The translations under genes were made by a program, and so were the position numbers. The notes beneath the pieces were generated by a model, which did no database searches, had not been told where the DNA came from, and saw only the letters and a program-made list of their open reading frames with translations. A DNA stretch of 7,893 nt. It comes from Pseudomonadota bacterium. GTDB lineage: Bacteria; Pseudomonadota; Alphaproteobacteria; Reyranellales; Reyranellaceae. Location of the stretch: NCBI GenBank assembly GCA_023436825.1, contig JAEZHS010000322.1, forward strand, positions 1 to 7,893, given 5' to 3'. This document shows positions 1 through 5,998 of this stretch, piece by piece. Position 1 is the first letter of the stretch, and every line of letters starts with the position of its first letter.

Positions 1-41
1 CGCGCGCTCATGATCATGAGCGCGCGGGCCGCGCGCGGTCC
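1..41 (-). repeat. Cloverleaf palindromic element, copy 1 (cut by window edge)
   Basis: Read on the minus strand from 41, the segment gives GGACCG (outer stem, 5' strand). Next comes a hairpin with 6-bp stem CGCGCG/CGCGCG and loop GCC (35-21), then the palindrome CTCATGATCATGAG (20-7), then CGCGCG (6-1), the start of a third arm lost at the edge. On the duplex, 1-26 is a perfect 26-bp palindrome. The same order of parts is complete at 4295-4352. The flank GTCTC just before GGACCG (46-42) resembles GTCTTCC before the other copies. The element overlaps the end of the cupin gene, whose TGA lies in the middle palindrome (16-14). A simple hairpin terminator is possible, but no T-run is visible in the window. 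Confidence 0.7.
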
Positions 42-361
42 GAGACGTGAACAGCCAGCCAGATCGTCGGTGGCTCCGCTTGGGTCGACTCGACGCGATG
101 ACGTACGTGCGCCGGGATTTCGACCCAGTCGCCGGGCTTCATCTCGAGCGTGACGTCGCCCTCCTCGAACCGCAGCCGTGCAGCGCCCGTCAACAGCACG
201 ACGAACTCATCGTCTGCCTGGTCGTACCAGAATGCGGGCGGGCTCGCCTGCCCGGTCGAGACGATGCGCTCGATGCGCACGCCCGCCCCGTCGACGAGAA
301 GGTCGATCTGCTCTCTGGCTTGGCCGTGCGGCAGCGCCGCGAAAAGATTGCCGCGGCGCAC
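14..361 (-). CDS. Small single-domain cupin protein (YDQ..DE type)
   Basis: The predicted product is a 115-residue cytoplasmic protein made almost wholly of one cupin barrel. I chose the GTG start at 361-359 because GAGG (371-368) lies 6 bases ahead of it and because the frame further upstream belongs to the preceding gene. Visible parts are WYDQADDEFVVLLTGAARL (residues 45-63), which stands where canonical cupin motif 1 has HxH, and PGDWVEIPAHVRH (76-88), which is motif 2 with His88. The first two metal-ligand histidines are replaced, as in a known subgroup of small cupins with a YDQ..DE signature, so metal binding is uncertain and no substrate can be assigned. It starts 8 bases after another cupin gene and is probably co-transcribed with it. 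Its last eight residues (DRARPARS) and stop codon come from the palindromic element at 1-41 and are unlikely to be part of the fold. Confidence 0.82.
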   Translation of the reverse strand: MRRGNLFAALPHGQAREQIDLLVDGAGVRIERIVSTGQASPPAFWYDQADDEFVVLLTGAARLRFEEGDVTLEMKPGDWVEIPAHVRHRVESTQAEPPTIWLAVHVSDRARPARS

Positions 362-367
362 ACCAGG

Positions 368-371
368 CCTC
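368..371 (-). promoter_or_regulatory. Ribosome binding site fixing the GTG start of the distal cupin
   Basis: GAGG on the minus strand ends 6 bases before GTG at 361-359. It overlaps the TGA stop (372-370) of the upstream cupin gene, which suggests translational coupling of the two cupins. Confidence 0.5.
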
Positions 372-801
372 AGTCCTTGAAGCCGGCGGGCGCTTCGCAG
401 GGCTTCGTGCCGAGCTCGCCGGGCATCGAGACTTCCAGGATCTCCATCTCGTCGGAGGTGCGGGTCTCGTTGTGCCGCAGATAACCCGGGATGAAGAGCG
501 AATCGCCCTCCTCGACCTTGATCGTCTTGCCGTCCTCGAACTGCAGCTCGACCCAGCCCTTGAGGATGTAGATGAACTGGCCATCGCACTCGTGATAGTG
601 CCAGCCGGTCGGACGGCTGAGTCCCTGGGTCGCCTTCATCACCTGGGCGCGCATGTTGCCGCCGCTGGCGTCGGCGACACCGAGGTCGCGGTAGGTGAAG
701 AACTCGCGCCGGCCCTTGACCAGCACGGGGTCGGCGATGCGGCCGTGGGCGACTTTTTGCGCAGGCGCCGTGGCAGACTTCTTGGCGGCAGCGGATGGCA
801 T
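370..801 (-). CDS. Cupin domain protein with HxH metal site
   Basis: A 143-residue protein with a basic, Ala-rich N-terminal stretch of about 20 residues followed by one cupin barrel. Cupin motif 1 is GWHYHECDGQFIYILKG (residues 66-82), with His68 and His70. The usual Glu position is occupied by Gln75. Motif 2 is GDSLFIPGYLRHNE (99-112), with His110. A 3-His metal site is therefore plausible, but the Gln is a deviation from the canonical 3-His/1-Glu set. The ATG start at 801 is well supported by GGAGG (811-807) 5 bases upstream. Family members range from dioxygenases to isomerases and small-molecule sensors, and nothing here identifies the substrate. It lies 70 bp downstream of the beta-propeller gene and 8 bp upstream of a second cupin, all leftward, so an operon is likely. 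Confidence 0.9.
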   Translation of the reverse strand: MPSAAAKKSATAPAQKVAHGRIADPVLVKGRREFFTYRDLGVADASGGNMRAQVMKATQGLSRPTGWHYHECDGQFIYILKGWVELQFEDGKTIKVEEGDSLFIPGYLRHNETRTSDEMEILEVSMPGELGTKPCEAPAGFKD

Positions 802-871
802 GTGTTCCTCCCTGGCGAATGGCGGGGTCCGGACAGTGTGCGACCGCCGTCACCCCCTCGGCAATACCGCT

Positions 872-1969
872 TTATCGCAGTTCGGCTCGGAAGACGGGTC
901 GCTTGTCCCCGGGCTTCGAGGCGATTCCCAGGCCGCGCGAAAAGTCCACCTGCAGGAGCGGTGCCGGCAACGTCCCGAGTTTTTTCACCGAATGGTCCTT
1001 GTCGAGACGATGGATGGCATACCGGTCCTCACCCTCCTGCACCGACAGGAAGGCGGGGTAGACGTCGAGCGGATCGAGGAAAAGCTGCTTGTCGCCGGCG
1101 GGCATGCCAAAGCGCCGGAACGACTTCAGGTCGTCGGTGGAGACGTGGAGCGCGTCACCCGCCAGCACCAGGAACGCACCATCCTTGTCGGACCATACCG
1201 AGACGATGAGCCCTCGGTCCTTCACCGGCGCAAAGGCGACGTCGCGCCATCCGCCGCCGCCATGATCGCGGCACAGCAACTGGTGCAGGGGTTTGCCATC
1301 GACAAGGCCGGTCAGGCACAGCCGTTTGGCGGTGACGAAGGGCTCGATATCCGTGTAGCGGCCAGCCGGCGAAAGACGCCTGAAGCTCTGCAGGCCGTCA
1401 GCCGAGAACCACAGCCTGTCTCCCAGAAGGCTCGCGCCTTCCTCGTGCATGTAAGGAAACGACGTGAAGAGGTACGCGGCTCCGGGCTTGCCGGGGACGA
1501 AAAGCAGGCGATGTACCTCCGGCGACACGCCTTCGCCGGCAACGGGCCGGTCGCCACCCTTGGCGTCGGATCGGGAGTCCGGCAGAAGCCCCTTCCACCG
1601 GCCGCCGCCATCGTAGCTGCGATAGAGAAGCGGCGTAAAACCCTGGCTGCGCGGCAAGGAGTACAAGTCGCCGCTGTGTGGATTGGCGACCAGGCGGTCC
1701 TTCGCGGGATAGATCGACGTCGCGGCGTGATAGGAGCCGTCGTCGATCCGCTGCCAGCTCTCGCCGCCATCCTGCGAGGCGAACAGGCCCTGCGTTTCGA
1801 TGCCGAGCAGCAACCGCTTGCGGACCGGGTCGTAGCCCCAGTTCGGCGGGTTATCGATGCTTTCGCTTCGCGGCGGCTGAATGGCCTTGGCCGGCAGATC
1901 CCGCGCAGTCGCGACCGCCGCCCAGAGTGCCAGGAGCGCGAGCACGCCCGTCCATCGCACGATCCTCAT
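872..1969 (-). CDS. Exported Asp-box (BNR-type) beta-propeller protein
   Basis: A 365-residue protein. The N-terminus looks like a signal peptide: basic start (MRIVRW), hydrophobic core LALLALWAAVA (residues 10-20), and likely cleavage near ATA|RD (20-24), so it is probably periplasmic. The rest carries repeated Asp-box-like motifs (SxDGGxxW type): SQDGGESW (65-72), SYDGGGRW (118-125), SADGLQSF (189-195), RDHGGGGW (234-241) and STDDLKSF (277-283). This spacing fits a beta-propeller of the sialidase/WD40-like 'BNR' or HCF136-like fold. Asp-boxes are structural and do not prove glycosidase activity. I see no sialidase active-site Arg/FRIP signature, so function is unknown. The start ATG overlaps the stop of the upstream DUF2798 gene (ATGA), implying translational coupling and a possible membrane or envelope link between the two products. 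Confidence 0.85.
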   Translation of the reverse strand: MRIVRWTGVLALLALWAAVATARDLPAKAIQPPRSESIDNPPNWGYDPVRKRLLLGIETQGLFASQDGGESWQRIDDGSYHAATSIYPAKDRLVANPHSGDLYSLPRSQGFTPLLYRSYDGGGRWKGLLPDSRSDAKGGDRPVAGEGVSPEVHRLLFVPGKPGAAYLFTSFPYMHEEGASLLGDRLWFSADGLQSFRRLSPAGRYTDIEPFVTAKRLCLTGLVDGKPLHQLLCRDHGGGGWRDVAFAPVKDRGLIVSVWSDKDGAFLVLAGDALHVSTDDLKSFRRFGMPAGDKQLFLDPLDVYPAFLSVQEGEDRYAIHRLDKDHSVKKLGTLPAPLLQVDFSRGLGIASKPGDKRPVFRAELR

Positions 1970-2202
1970 GGGTCCATTTCGATGACGTGCGAGAGCGCCC
2001 GGCGTACCACGGGCATCATGAAAAACATCGTCGGCGCAGCGACCGCCCAGGCGATCATCCACGACGTGAACCACATCCTGAACATGGCCTTGTCCCAGCC
2101 CAGCACGCGCCAGGTCGCGACGCCCGTCACCAGGAAGGTCATGAAGAAGCTGGTACCCAGGGGCAGGGCGTACTTGTGAAAGTGGTTCGGGAGTTTCTTC
2201 AC
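1966..2202 (-). CDS. Small two-helix membrane protein, DUF2798 family
   Basis: A predicted 78-residue inner-membrane protein. It begins KKLPNHFHKYALP and has two hydrophobic segments, about residues 11-31 (YALPLGTSFFMTFLVTGVAT) and 43-65 (MWFTSWMIAWAVAAPTMFFMM), then PVVRRAL. This two-helix arrangement with a 'W..SW..AW..A.PT' second helix and a terminal VRR motif is typical of DUF2798. No function is established for the family. The start is the least certain part. GTG at 2202 gives the normal family length, but no clear Shine-Dalgarno is visible. An ATG at 2319 in the same frame would add 39 residues and overlap the divergent amidase gene, which is less likely. The stop overlaps the start of the beta-propeller gene by four bases (ATGA). 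Confidence 0.75.
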   Translation of the reverse strand: MKKLPNHFHKYALPLGTSFFMTFLVTGVATWRVLGWDKAMFRMWFTSWMIAWAVAAPTMFFMMPVVRRALSHVIEMDP

Positions 2203-2263
2203 GGCGGCGGGAACAATATGGTACGGGCCTTGTCGCCGTCCATCGCGCCGAAAGTCCCACCCG

Positions 2264-3721
2264 ATGCCCCTTGCCCTGCCGTTCCAGACCGCCAAGCAGC
2301 TCGCCGCCGCGGTCCGCAAGAAGAAGATCGGCTGCCTCGAGCTGCTCGACCTCTATCTCAAGCGCGTCGAGGCCTACAACCCCGAGCTCAACGCCATCAT
2401 CGCCACCGACATCGAGGGCGCGCGCAAGCGGGCCAAGGCGGCCGACAGGGTAGTCAAGGCCGGCAAGAAGCTCGGGCCGCTGCACGGCGTGCCGATGACC
2501 ATCAAGGAATCCTACGACGTCGCCGGTTTCCCCACGACCTGGGGCCATGCCGCCTTCAAGGACACCATCGTCAAGCAGAACGCCGCGGTGGTGCAGCGCA
2601 TGATCGATGCCGGCGTCACTCTGTTCGGCAAGACCAATGTGCCGCTGAACCTCGCCGACTGGCAGAGCTACAACGAGGTCTACGGCTCGACCAACAATCC
2701 GTGGGACCTCTCGCGCACGCCGGGCGGTTCGTCGGGCGGCTCGGGCGCGGCACTCGCCGCTGGACTGACCGGCATCGAAGCGGGCAGCGACATCGGCGGC
2801 TCGATCCGCAATCCCGCCTCGTACAACGGCGTGTGGGGCCACAAGCCGACCTGGGGCGTGGTCTCGCCGCGCGGCCATGCGCTGAACGGCCGGGTCGCCC
2901 AGGCCGACATCAGCGTGTGCGGGCCGCTGGCGCGCGGCGCGGAGGATCTCGAGATCGCCATGGACGTGATGGCCGGGCCCGACGCCATCGACGGCCGCGG
3001 CTGGACGCTCACCCTGCCGCGCTCGAAGAAAAAGAAGCTGCGCGACTTCAAGGTCGCCGTGCTGCTCTCCGACCGCAACGCCGAGGTCGACCATTCGGTG
3101 CAGTCGGCGATCCAGAAACTGGCCGACTTCCTCGGCAAGCAGAAGGTCAAGGTGAGCGACAAGGCGCGGCCCGCCATCGACACCGCCGAGCTGGGCGACG
3201 TCTATGTCCGCATGCTGCGGGCGACGACGTCGGGGCGGCTGAGCGATGCGGAGTTCCAGGAGGCGCAGCGCGACGTCGCCGCCCTGCCCGACGACGACCT
3301 GAGCTACTTCGCCCAGATGCAGCGCGGCAACTCGCTGTCGCATCGCACCTGGACGCAGCTCAACGAGAAGCGCCATCGCATGCGGCTGGCCTGGGATGCC
3401 TTCTTCGAGGACTACGACCTGATGATCGCGCCGGTGGCGCAGACGGCCGCCTTCCCGCACGACCAGAAGGGCATCCGCCACGAGCGCACCATCGTGGTGA
3501 ACAACAAGAGGCTGCCGGTCGTCGACCAGATCTTCTGGGCGGGCTACGCCAGCATCACCCTGCTGCCGGCGACGGCGGCCCCCGTCGGCGAGACCAAGGA
3601 AGGATTGCCGATCGGCGTCCAGATCATCGGGCCGCAGTACGGCGACTACTCGACCATCGCCTTCGCCAAGCTGCTGGAGAAGGAATATCGCGGCTTCGAG
3701 CCGCCGCCAGCCTACAGCTGA
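2264..3721 (+). CDS. Amidase signature family hydrolase
   Basis: A 485-residue protein, the usual length for the family, and a probable cytoplasmic amide-bond hydrolase. The Ser-cisSer-Lys triad is intact: Lys81 in HGVPMTIKESYD, cis-Ser156 in PGGSSGGSGAA, and nucleophile Ser180 in SDIGGSIR. The Gly/Ser-rich signature spans about 153-182. The C-terminal part contains the usual PATAAPVG-like and GLPIGVQIIGPQYGD stretches (about 442-467), typical of amidases. Nearby relatives include bacterial fatty-amide-hydrolase-like and aryl/aliphatic amidases. The substrate cannot be read from sequence, and it need not be GatA since no gatB or gatC neighbour is visible. The ATG at 2264 matches the family N-terminus, although the ribosome site is weak. 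The gene diverges from the DUF2798 gene across 61 bp and is followed 15 bp later by apt, so the two are probably co-transcribed. Confidence 0.93.
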   Translation: MPLALPFQTAKQLAAAVRKKKIGCLELLDLYLKRVEAYNPELNAIIATDIEGARKRAKAADRVVKAGKKLGPLHGVPMTIKESYDVAGFPTTWGHAAFKDTIVKQNAAVVQRMIDAGVTLFGKTNVPLNLADWQSYNEVYGSTNNPWDLSRTPGGSSGGSGAALAAGLTGIEAGSDIGGSIRNPASYNGVWGHKPTWGVVSPRGHALNGRVAQADISVCGPLARGAEDLEIAMDVMAGPDAIDGRGWTLTLPRSKKKKLRDFKVAVLLSDRNAEVDHSVQSAIQKLADFLGKQKVKVSDKARPAIDTAELGDVYVRMLRATTSGRLSDAEFQEAQRDVAALPDDDLSYFAQMQRGNSLSHRTWTQLNEKRHRMRLAWDAFFEDYDLMIAPVAQTAAFPHDQKGIRHERTIVVNNKRLPVVDQIFWAGYASITLLPATAAPVGETKEGLPIGVQIIGPQYGDYSTIAFAKLLEKEYRGFEPPPAYS

Positions 3722-3736
3722 GGACCAGGAGACAGA

Positions 3737-4264
3737 ATGTCCAGCGACATCGACCTCAAGAAGCACATCCGCTCGATTCCGGATTTTCCCAAGCCGGGCA
3801 TCCTGTTCTACGACATCTCGACCCTGCTGGCGCATGCCAAGGCCTGGCACGCGACCATCGAACGGATGGCCGACCGGCTGCGGCCCTACAAGCCCGACGT
3901 GCTGGCGGGCATCGAATCGCGCGGCTTCCTGCTCGCCGCCCCGCTCGCCATTGCCCTCGGCACCGGCTTCGTGATGCTGCGCAAGCAGGGCAAGCTACCG
4001 GGCACCACGGTGCGCCATACCTACGCGCTGGAGTACGGCACCGACACGATCGAGATCCAGCAGGACGCGATCGGCAAGGGCACGCGCGTGGCGCTGGTCG
4101 ACGACCTGCTGGCGACCGGCGGCACCATGGCTGCGGCGGTGACGCTTCTGGAGAATGTCGGCGGCGTCGTGCCGGCGGCGGCCTGCATCGTCGAACTCAC
4201 CTTCCTCGAAGGCCGCAAGAAGCTGAAGGTCCCGGTCGAGACCCTGCTGCAGTATGACAGCTGA
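3737..4264 (+). CDS. apt: Adenine phosphoribosyltransferase
   Basis: A 175-residue cytoplasmic purine salvage enzyme that converts adenine plus PRPP to AMP plus diphosphate. Diagnostic parts are [11 protein letters not shown] (residues 17-27, adenine-side N-terminal motif), AGIESRGF (57-64), RKQGKLPG (82-89, flexible-loop start), and the PRPP-binding loop [13 protein letters not shown] (118-130) with its two acidic residues and TGGT. Length is normal for bacterial Apt and no key residue is missing. The ATG is fixed by AGGAG (3727-3731) 5 bases upstream. The gene follows the amidase by 15 bp on the same strand. A shared transcript is likely, but a metabolic link (for example release of a purine-like amide product) is only speculation. 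A cloverleaf palindromic element begins about 20-30 bp after the stop. Confidence 0.97.
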   Translation: MSSDIDLKKHIRSIPDFPKPGILFYDISTLLAHAKAWHATIERMADRLRPYKPDVLAGIESRGFLLAAPLAIALGTGFVMLRKQGKLPGTTVRHTYALEYGTDTIEIQQDAIGKGTRVALVDDLLATGGTMAAAVTLLENVGGVVPAAACIVELTFLEGRKKLKVPVETLLQYDS

Positions 4265-4281
4265 CGCTAGGGGCGCGTCTT

Positions 4282-4352
4282 CTCATAGTCTTCCGGACCG
4301 CGCGCATCCTTGCGCGCTCATGAATCATGAGCGAGCTGGAAGCTCGCGGTCC
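4282..4352 (+). repeat. Cloverleaf palindromic element, copy 2 (complete)
   Basis: The core is 4295-4352. Outer stem GGACCG (4295-4300) pairs with CGGTCC (4347-4352). Arm 1 is CGCGCA-TCCT-TGCGCG (4301-4316). Arm 2 is CTCATGA-A-TCATGAG (4317-4331). Arm 3 is CGAGCT-GGA-AGCTCG (4332-4346). Every base at the junction is accounted for, so the 58 nt form a closed four-way cruciform on paper. The left flank CTCATAGTCTTCC (4282-4294) is nearly repeated before the copy at 7829. The element sits in the convergent spacer between apt and the thioesterase gene, 30 bp past the apt stop. It resembles REP-type intergenic repeats in position and palindromy. No T-run follows on either strand, so a classical intrinsic terminator is not supported. 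Confidence 0.85.
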
Positions 4353-4377
4353 AAAAGAGCATGACGCGCCACTAGCC

Positions 4378-4461
4378 CTACCGCTGATCCGCGCGGTTGA
4401 ACGCGCCTACGCCGTCCGGCAGCACGGCGAAGGTCGACAGCGCTTGGGCGATCGGCTCGTC
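4378..4461 (-). other. Detached 3' end of the thioesterase frame beyond the amber codon
   Basis: After the TAG at 4464-4462 the same frame stays open for 27 codons (DEPIAQALSTFAVLP... ending NRADQR) to a TAG at 4380-4378. DGx-DEPIAQALSTF matches the last beta-strand expected in PaaI-like thioesterases, where the residue at the TAG is usually acidic. It is therefore most likely the original C-terminus, lost by a nonsense change or a base-calling error. Confidence 0.65.
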
Positions 4462-4836
4462 CTAGCCATCGACGAAGAAGTCGACCTCGCCGAAGGCCGT
4501 CGTGCGGCCGAGTTTCCTCACGCGCGCCACCGCGATCACGTCTTGCCGCACTGCAGCACGCAGGAAGTTCGTGGTCAGTGAGATCGTCGCCAAAGTGGCG
4601 AAGCGGCCGAGCCTCTGGCAGATCGCCAGCACCATGATGGTGTCGGCCATGGCCATCATCGCCTGGCCCACGACGACGCCGCCGGGCCGCGCGATATGAT
4701 CGCCATAGGGCAAGCGCAGCCTCACGCTGTCGTCCGAAAGCTGCTCGGCTCTCAGCTTCAGGTCCCAGATCCAGGGCCCGAAATTGCCGCCCGGGGAGAG
4801 TTGCGCCTGAGCCGTCTCTAACGTGAAGAATCCCAT
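4462..4836 (-). CDS. PaaI-like hotdog-fold thioesterase, probably C-terminally truncated
   Basis: A 124-residue predicted acyl-CoA thioesterase of the hotdog fold; substrate not deducible. The signature is RPGGVVVGQAMMAMADT (residues 50-66). Asp65 occupies the conserved acidic position on the central helix, while the usual HGG is V-G-Q, as seen in a subgroup with GP/GQ..MALAD. A later strand pair ISLTTNFLRAAV (85-96), VIAVARVRKLGRTTAFGEVDFFVDG (100-124) also fits. The frame stops at TAG (4464-4462), just where the last core beta-strand should follow. The same frame continues sensibly for 27 codons, so the product is either truncated (possibly unstable) or the base at 4464 is wrong; GAG to TAG would do it. 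The start ATG at 4836 has only a weak ribosome site (AGAG). The gene diverges from the peptidase gene over 37 bp. Confidence 0.75.
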   Translation of the reverse strand: MGFFTLETAQAQLSPGGNFGPWIWDLKLRAEQLSDDSVRLRLPYGDHIARPGGVVVGQAMMAMADTIMVLAICQRLGRFATLATISLTTNFLRAAVRQDVIAVARVRKLGRTTAFGEVDFFVDG

Positions 4837-4840
4837 GTCT

Positions 4841-4860
4841 CTGCCATGCTACCATGGCAG
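4841..4860. promoter_or_regulatory. Perfect inverted repeat in divergent spacer, candidate operator
   Basis: CTGCCATG-CTAC-CATGGCAG: two perfect 8-bp half-sites with a 4-bp spacer, centred at 4850/4851. It fills most of the 37-bp gap between the start codons of the thioesterase and peptidase genes and ends 2 bases before the GGAGG of the latter. Position and symmetry suit a dimeric repressor controlling both genes. A hairpin in the 5' leader next to the ribosome site is an alternative. No regulator gene lies beside it. Confidence 0.45.
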
Positions 4861-4862
4861 TT

Positions 4863-4867
4863 GGAGG
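4863..4867 (+). promoter_or_regulatory. Ribosome binding site fixing the peptidase start
   Basis: GGAGG stands 6 bases before ATG at 4874. It selects this start over in-frame ATGs at 4823 and 4835, which would run into the divergent thioesterase gene and lack such a site. Confidence 0.7.
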
Positions 4868-4873
4868 ATTTTG

Positions 4874-5965
4874 ATGATTTCGGTACCCGAGTGCTTTTCT
4901 GAGAGCTACGCCGAGGCGCGGCCAAAATTCTGCGGCGCGGCGGCCGCGAGCGGCGGCGAGATCCGCTCGTGGCTCAACCCCAACGGGCGCGGCCCCGGCG
5001 GCGAGACGCTGTATCTCGACACGGCCCGCTTCGGTCCACGCGATGCGCCGAACATGCTCGTGCTGATCGCCGGCACGCATGGCGTGGAAGGTCATTGCGG
5101 CTCGGGTGCCGAGATCGCCTGGCTGCGCAACGGCGGCCCCGGCACGCTGCCCAAGGACACCGGCGCGCTCCTGATCCATGCCATCAACCCGCATGGCTTC
5201 GCCTGGACGCGGCGCGTCACCGAGGACAACGTCGACCTCAATCGCAACTTCGTCGACCATGACAAGGCCTATCCGGCGAACGAGGGCTATGTCGCCCTGG
5301 CCGACGCCGTCCTGCCGAAGGAATGGACCGAGACGACGCTCGCCGAGACCGATCGCGTGTTCGCCGCCTACGCCCAGAAGCACGGCGCCTTCGGCTTGCA
5401 GAGCGCGCTCAGCGGCGGCCAGTACACCCACGCCGACGGCATCTTCTTCGGCGGCAGCAAGCCGACCTGGAGCAACCGCACGGTGCGCGCCATCGCCCGC
5501 GCCGAGCTCTCGCAGGCGCGTCAGGTCGCCGTGATCGATTTCCATACCGGCCTCGGCCCGTTCGGCCACGGCGAGCTCATCTGCGCCGTGGCGCCGACGG
5601 CGAAATCCTTCCCGCGCGCCAAGGCGTGGTACGGCGACGAGATGACCTCGCCCGAAGGCGGCACGTCGACCTCGGCGATCGTGGTCGGCGTCATGACCGA
5701 CGCCTTCCCGCAGGAACTGCCGGATGCCGAGGTGACTCCGATCGCCGTCGAGTACGGCACCTATTCCGTGCCCGAGGTGCTGCGCGCTGTGCGCGCCGAC
5801 AACTGGTTGCATCAGCGCGGCGATCTCCGCTCGGCGCAGGCGCGCGAGCTCAAGGCCGACATGAAGGAACGCTTCTTCCCATCCGGCGACAAGTGGCGGG
5901 AGATGGTGTGGACCCGCGCCGACCAGACGATCGGCTGGGCATTGAAGGGAATGCGAGGCGCATGA
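4874..5965 (+). CDS. M14-like zinc metallopeptidase, DUF2817 family
   Basis: A 363-residue protein related to M14 carboxypeptidases, predicted to be a zinc-dependent hydrolase of peptide or amide bonds. Visible active-site parts are GTHGVEGHCGSGAE (residues 67-80) with the zinc pair His69 and Glu72, INPHGFAWTRRVTEDNVDLNRNF (in parts, 104-126) with the substrate-binding DLNRN element, DFHTGLG (222-228) with third ligand His224, and VEYGT (292-296) with the likely catalytic Glu293. The full set is present, so it should be active. There is no signal peptide, which suggests a cytoplasmic enzyme. Physiological substrates of DUF2817 proteins are not established. The start is fixed by GGAGG at 4863-4867. 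It is followed after 33 bp by the cNMP/patatin gene on the same strand, likely in one operon. Confidence 0.9.
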   Translation: MISVPECFSESYAEARPKFCGAAAASGGEIRSWLNPNGRGPGGETLYLDTARFGPRDAPNMLVLIAGTHGVEGHCGSGAEIAWLRNGGPGTLPKDTGALLIHAINPHGFAWTRRVTEDNVDLNRNFVDHDKAYPANEGYVALADAVLPKEWTETTLAETDRVFAAYAQKHGAFGLQSALSGGQYTHADGIFFGGSKPTWSNRTVRAIARAELSQARQVAVIDFHTGLGPFGHGELICAVAPTAKSFPRAKAWYGDEMTSPEGGTSTSAIVVGVMTDAFPQELPDAEVTPIAVEYGTYSVPEVLRAVRADNWLHQRGDLRSAQARELKADMKERFFPSGDKWREMVWTRADQTIGWALKGMRGA

Positions 5966-5998
5966 GGAGAGGCGCGAAACGAGGGTCGTGAGGATGGG

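Noticed and set aside
827..834. 8-bp palindrome GTCCGGAC upstream of the first cupin as a possible fourth copy of the repeat or an operator
   Set aside because: It shares only a short core with the repeat flank, has no arms around it, and an 8-bp palindrome is expected by chance in such GC-rich DNA.
695..2179. Plus-strand open frame of 494 codons across the cupin/beta-propeller region
   Set aside because: The minus strand there carries a signal peptide, Asp-boxes, cupin motifs and a good ribosome site. The plus-strand translation has no domain features.
2203..2263. Divergent promoters between the DUF2798 and amidase genes
   Set aside because: Promoters must be near, but I could not find a -35/-10 pair with proper spacing or an inverted repeat convincing enough to list.
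872..3850. Very long minus-strand open frame running through the antisense of the amidase (2203-3850 part)
   Set aside because: Only 872-1969 has signal peptide and Asp-box content. The part opposite the amidase is Arg/Gly/Ala/Val-rich shadow translation of a strongly supported gene, as expected in GC-rich DNA.
1678..4257. Long plus-strand frame of about 859 codons overlapping the beta-propeller, amidase and apt genes
   Set aside because: It is out of frame with genes that carry clear catalytic motifs, and its translation is low-complexity Arg/Ala/Gly/Pro.
4353..4377. Possible intrinsic terminator after apt
   Set aside because: The palindromic element is followed by AAAAGAGC on the plus strand and shows no T-run at the proper side on either strand.
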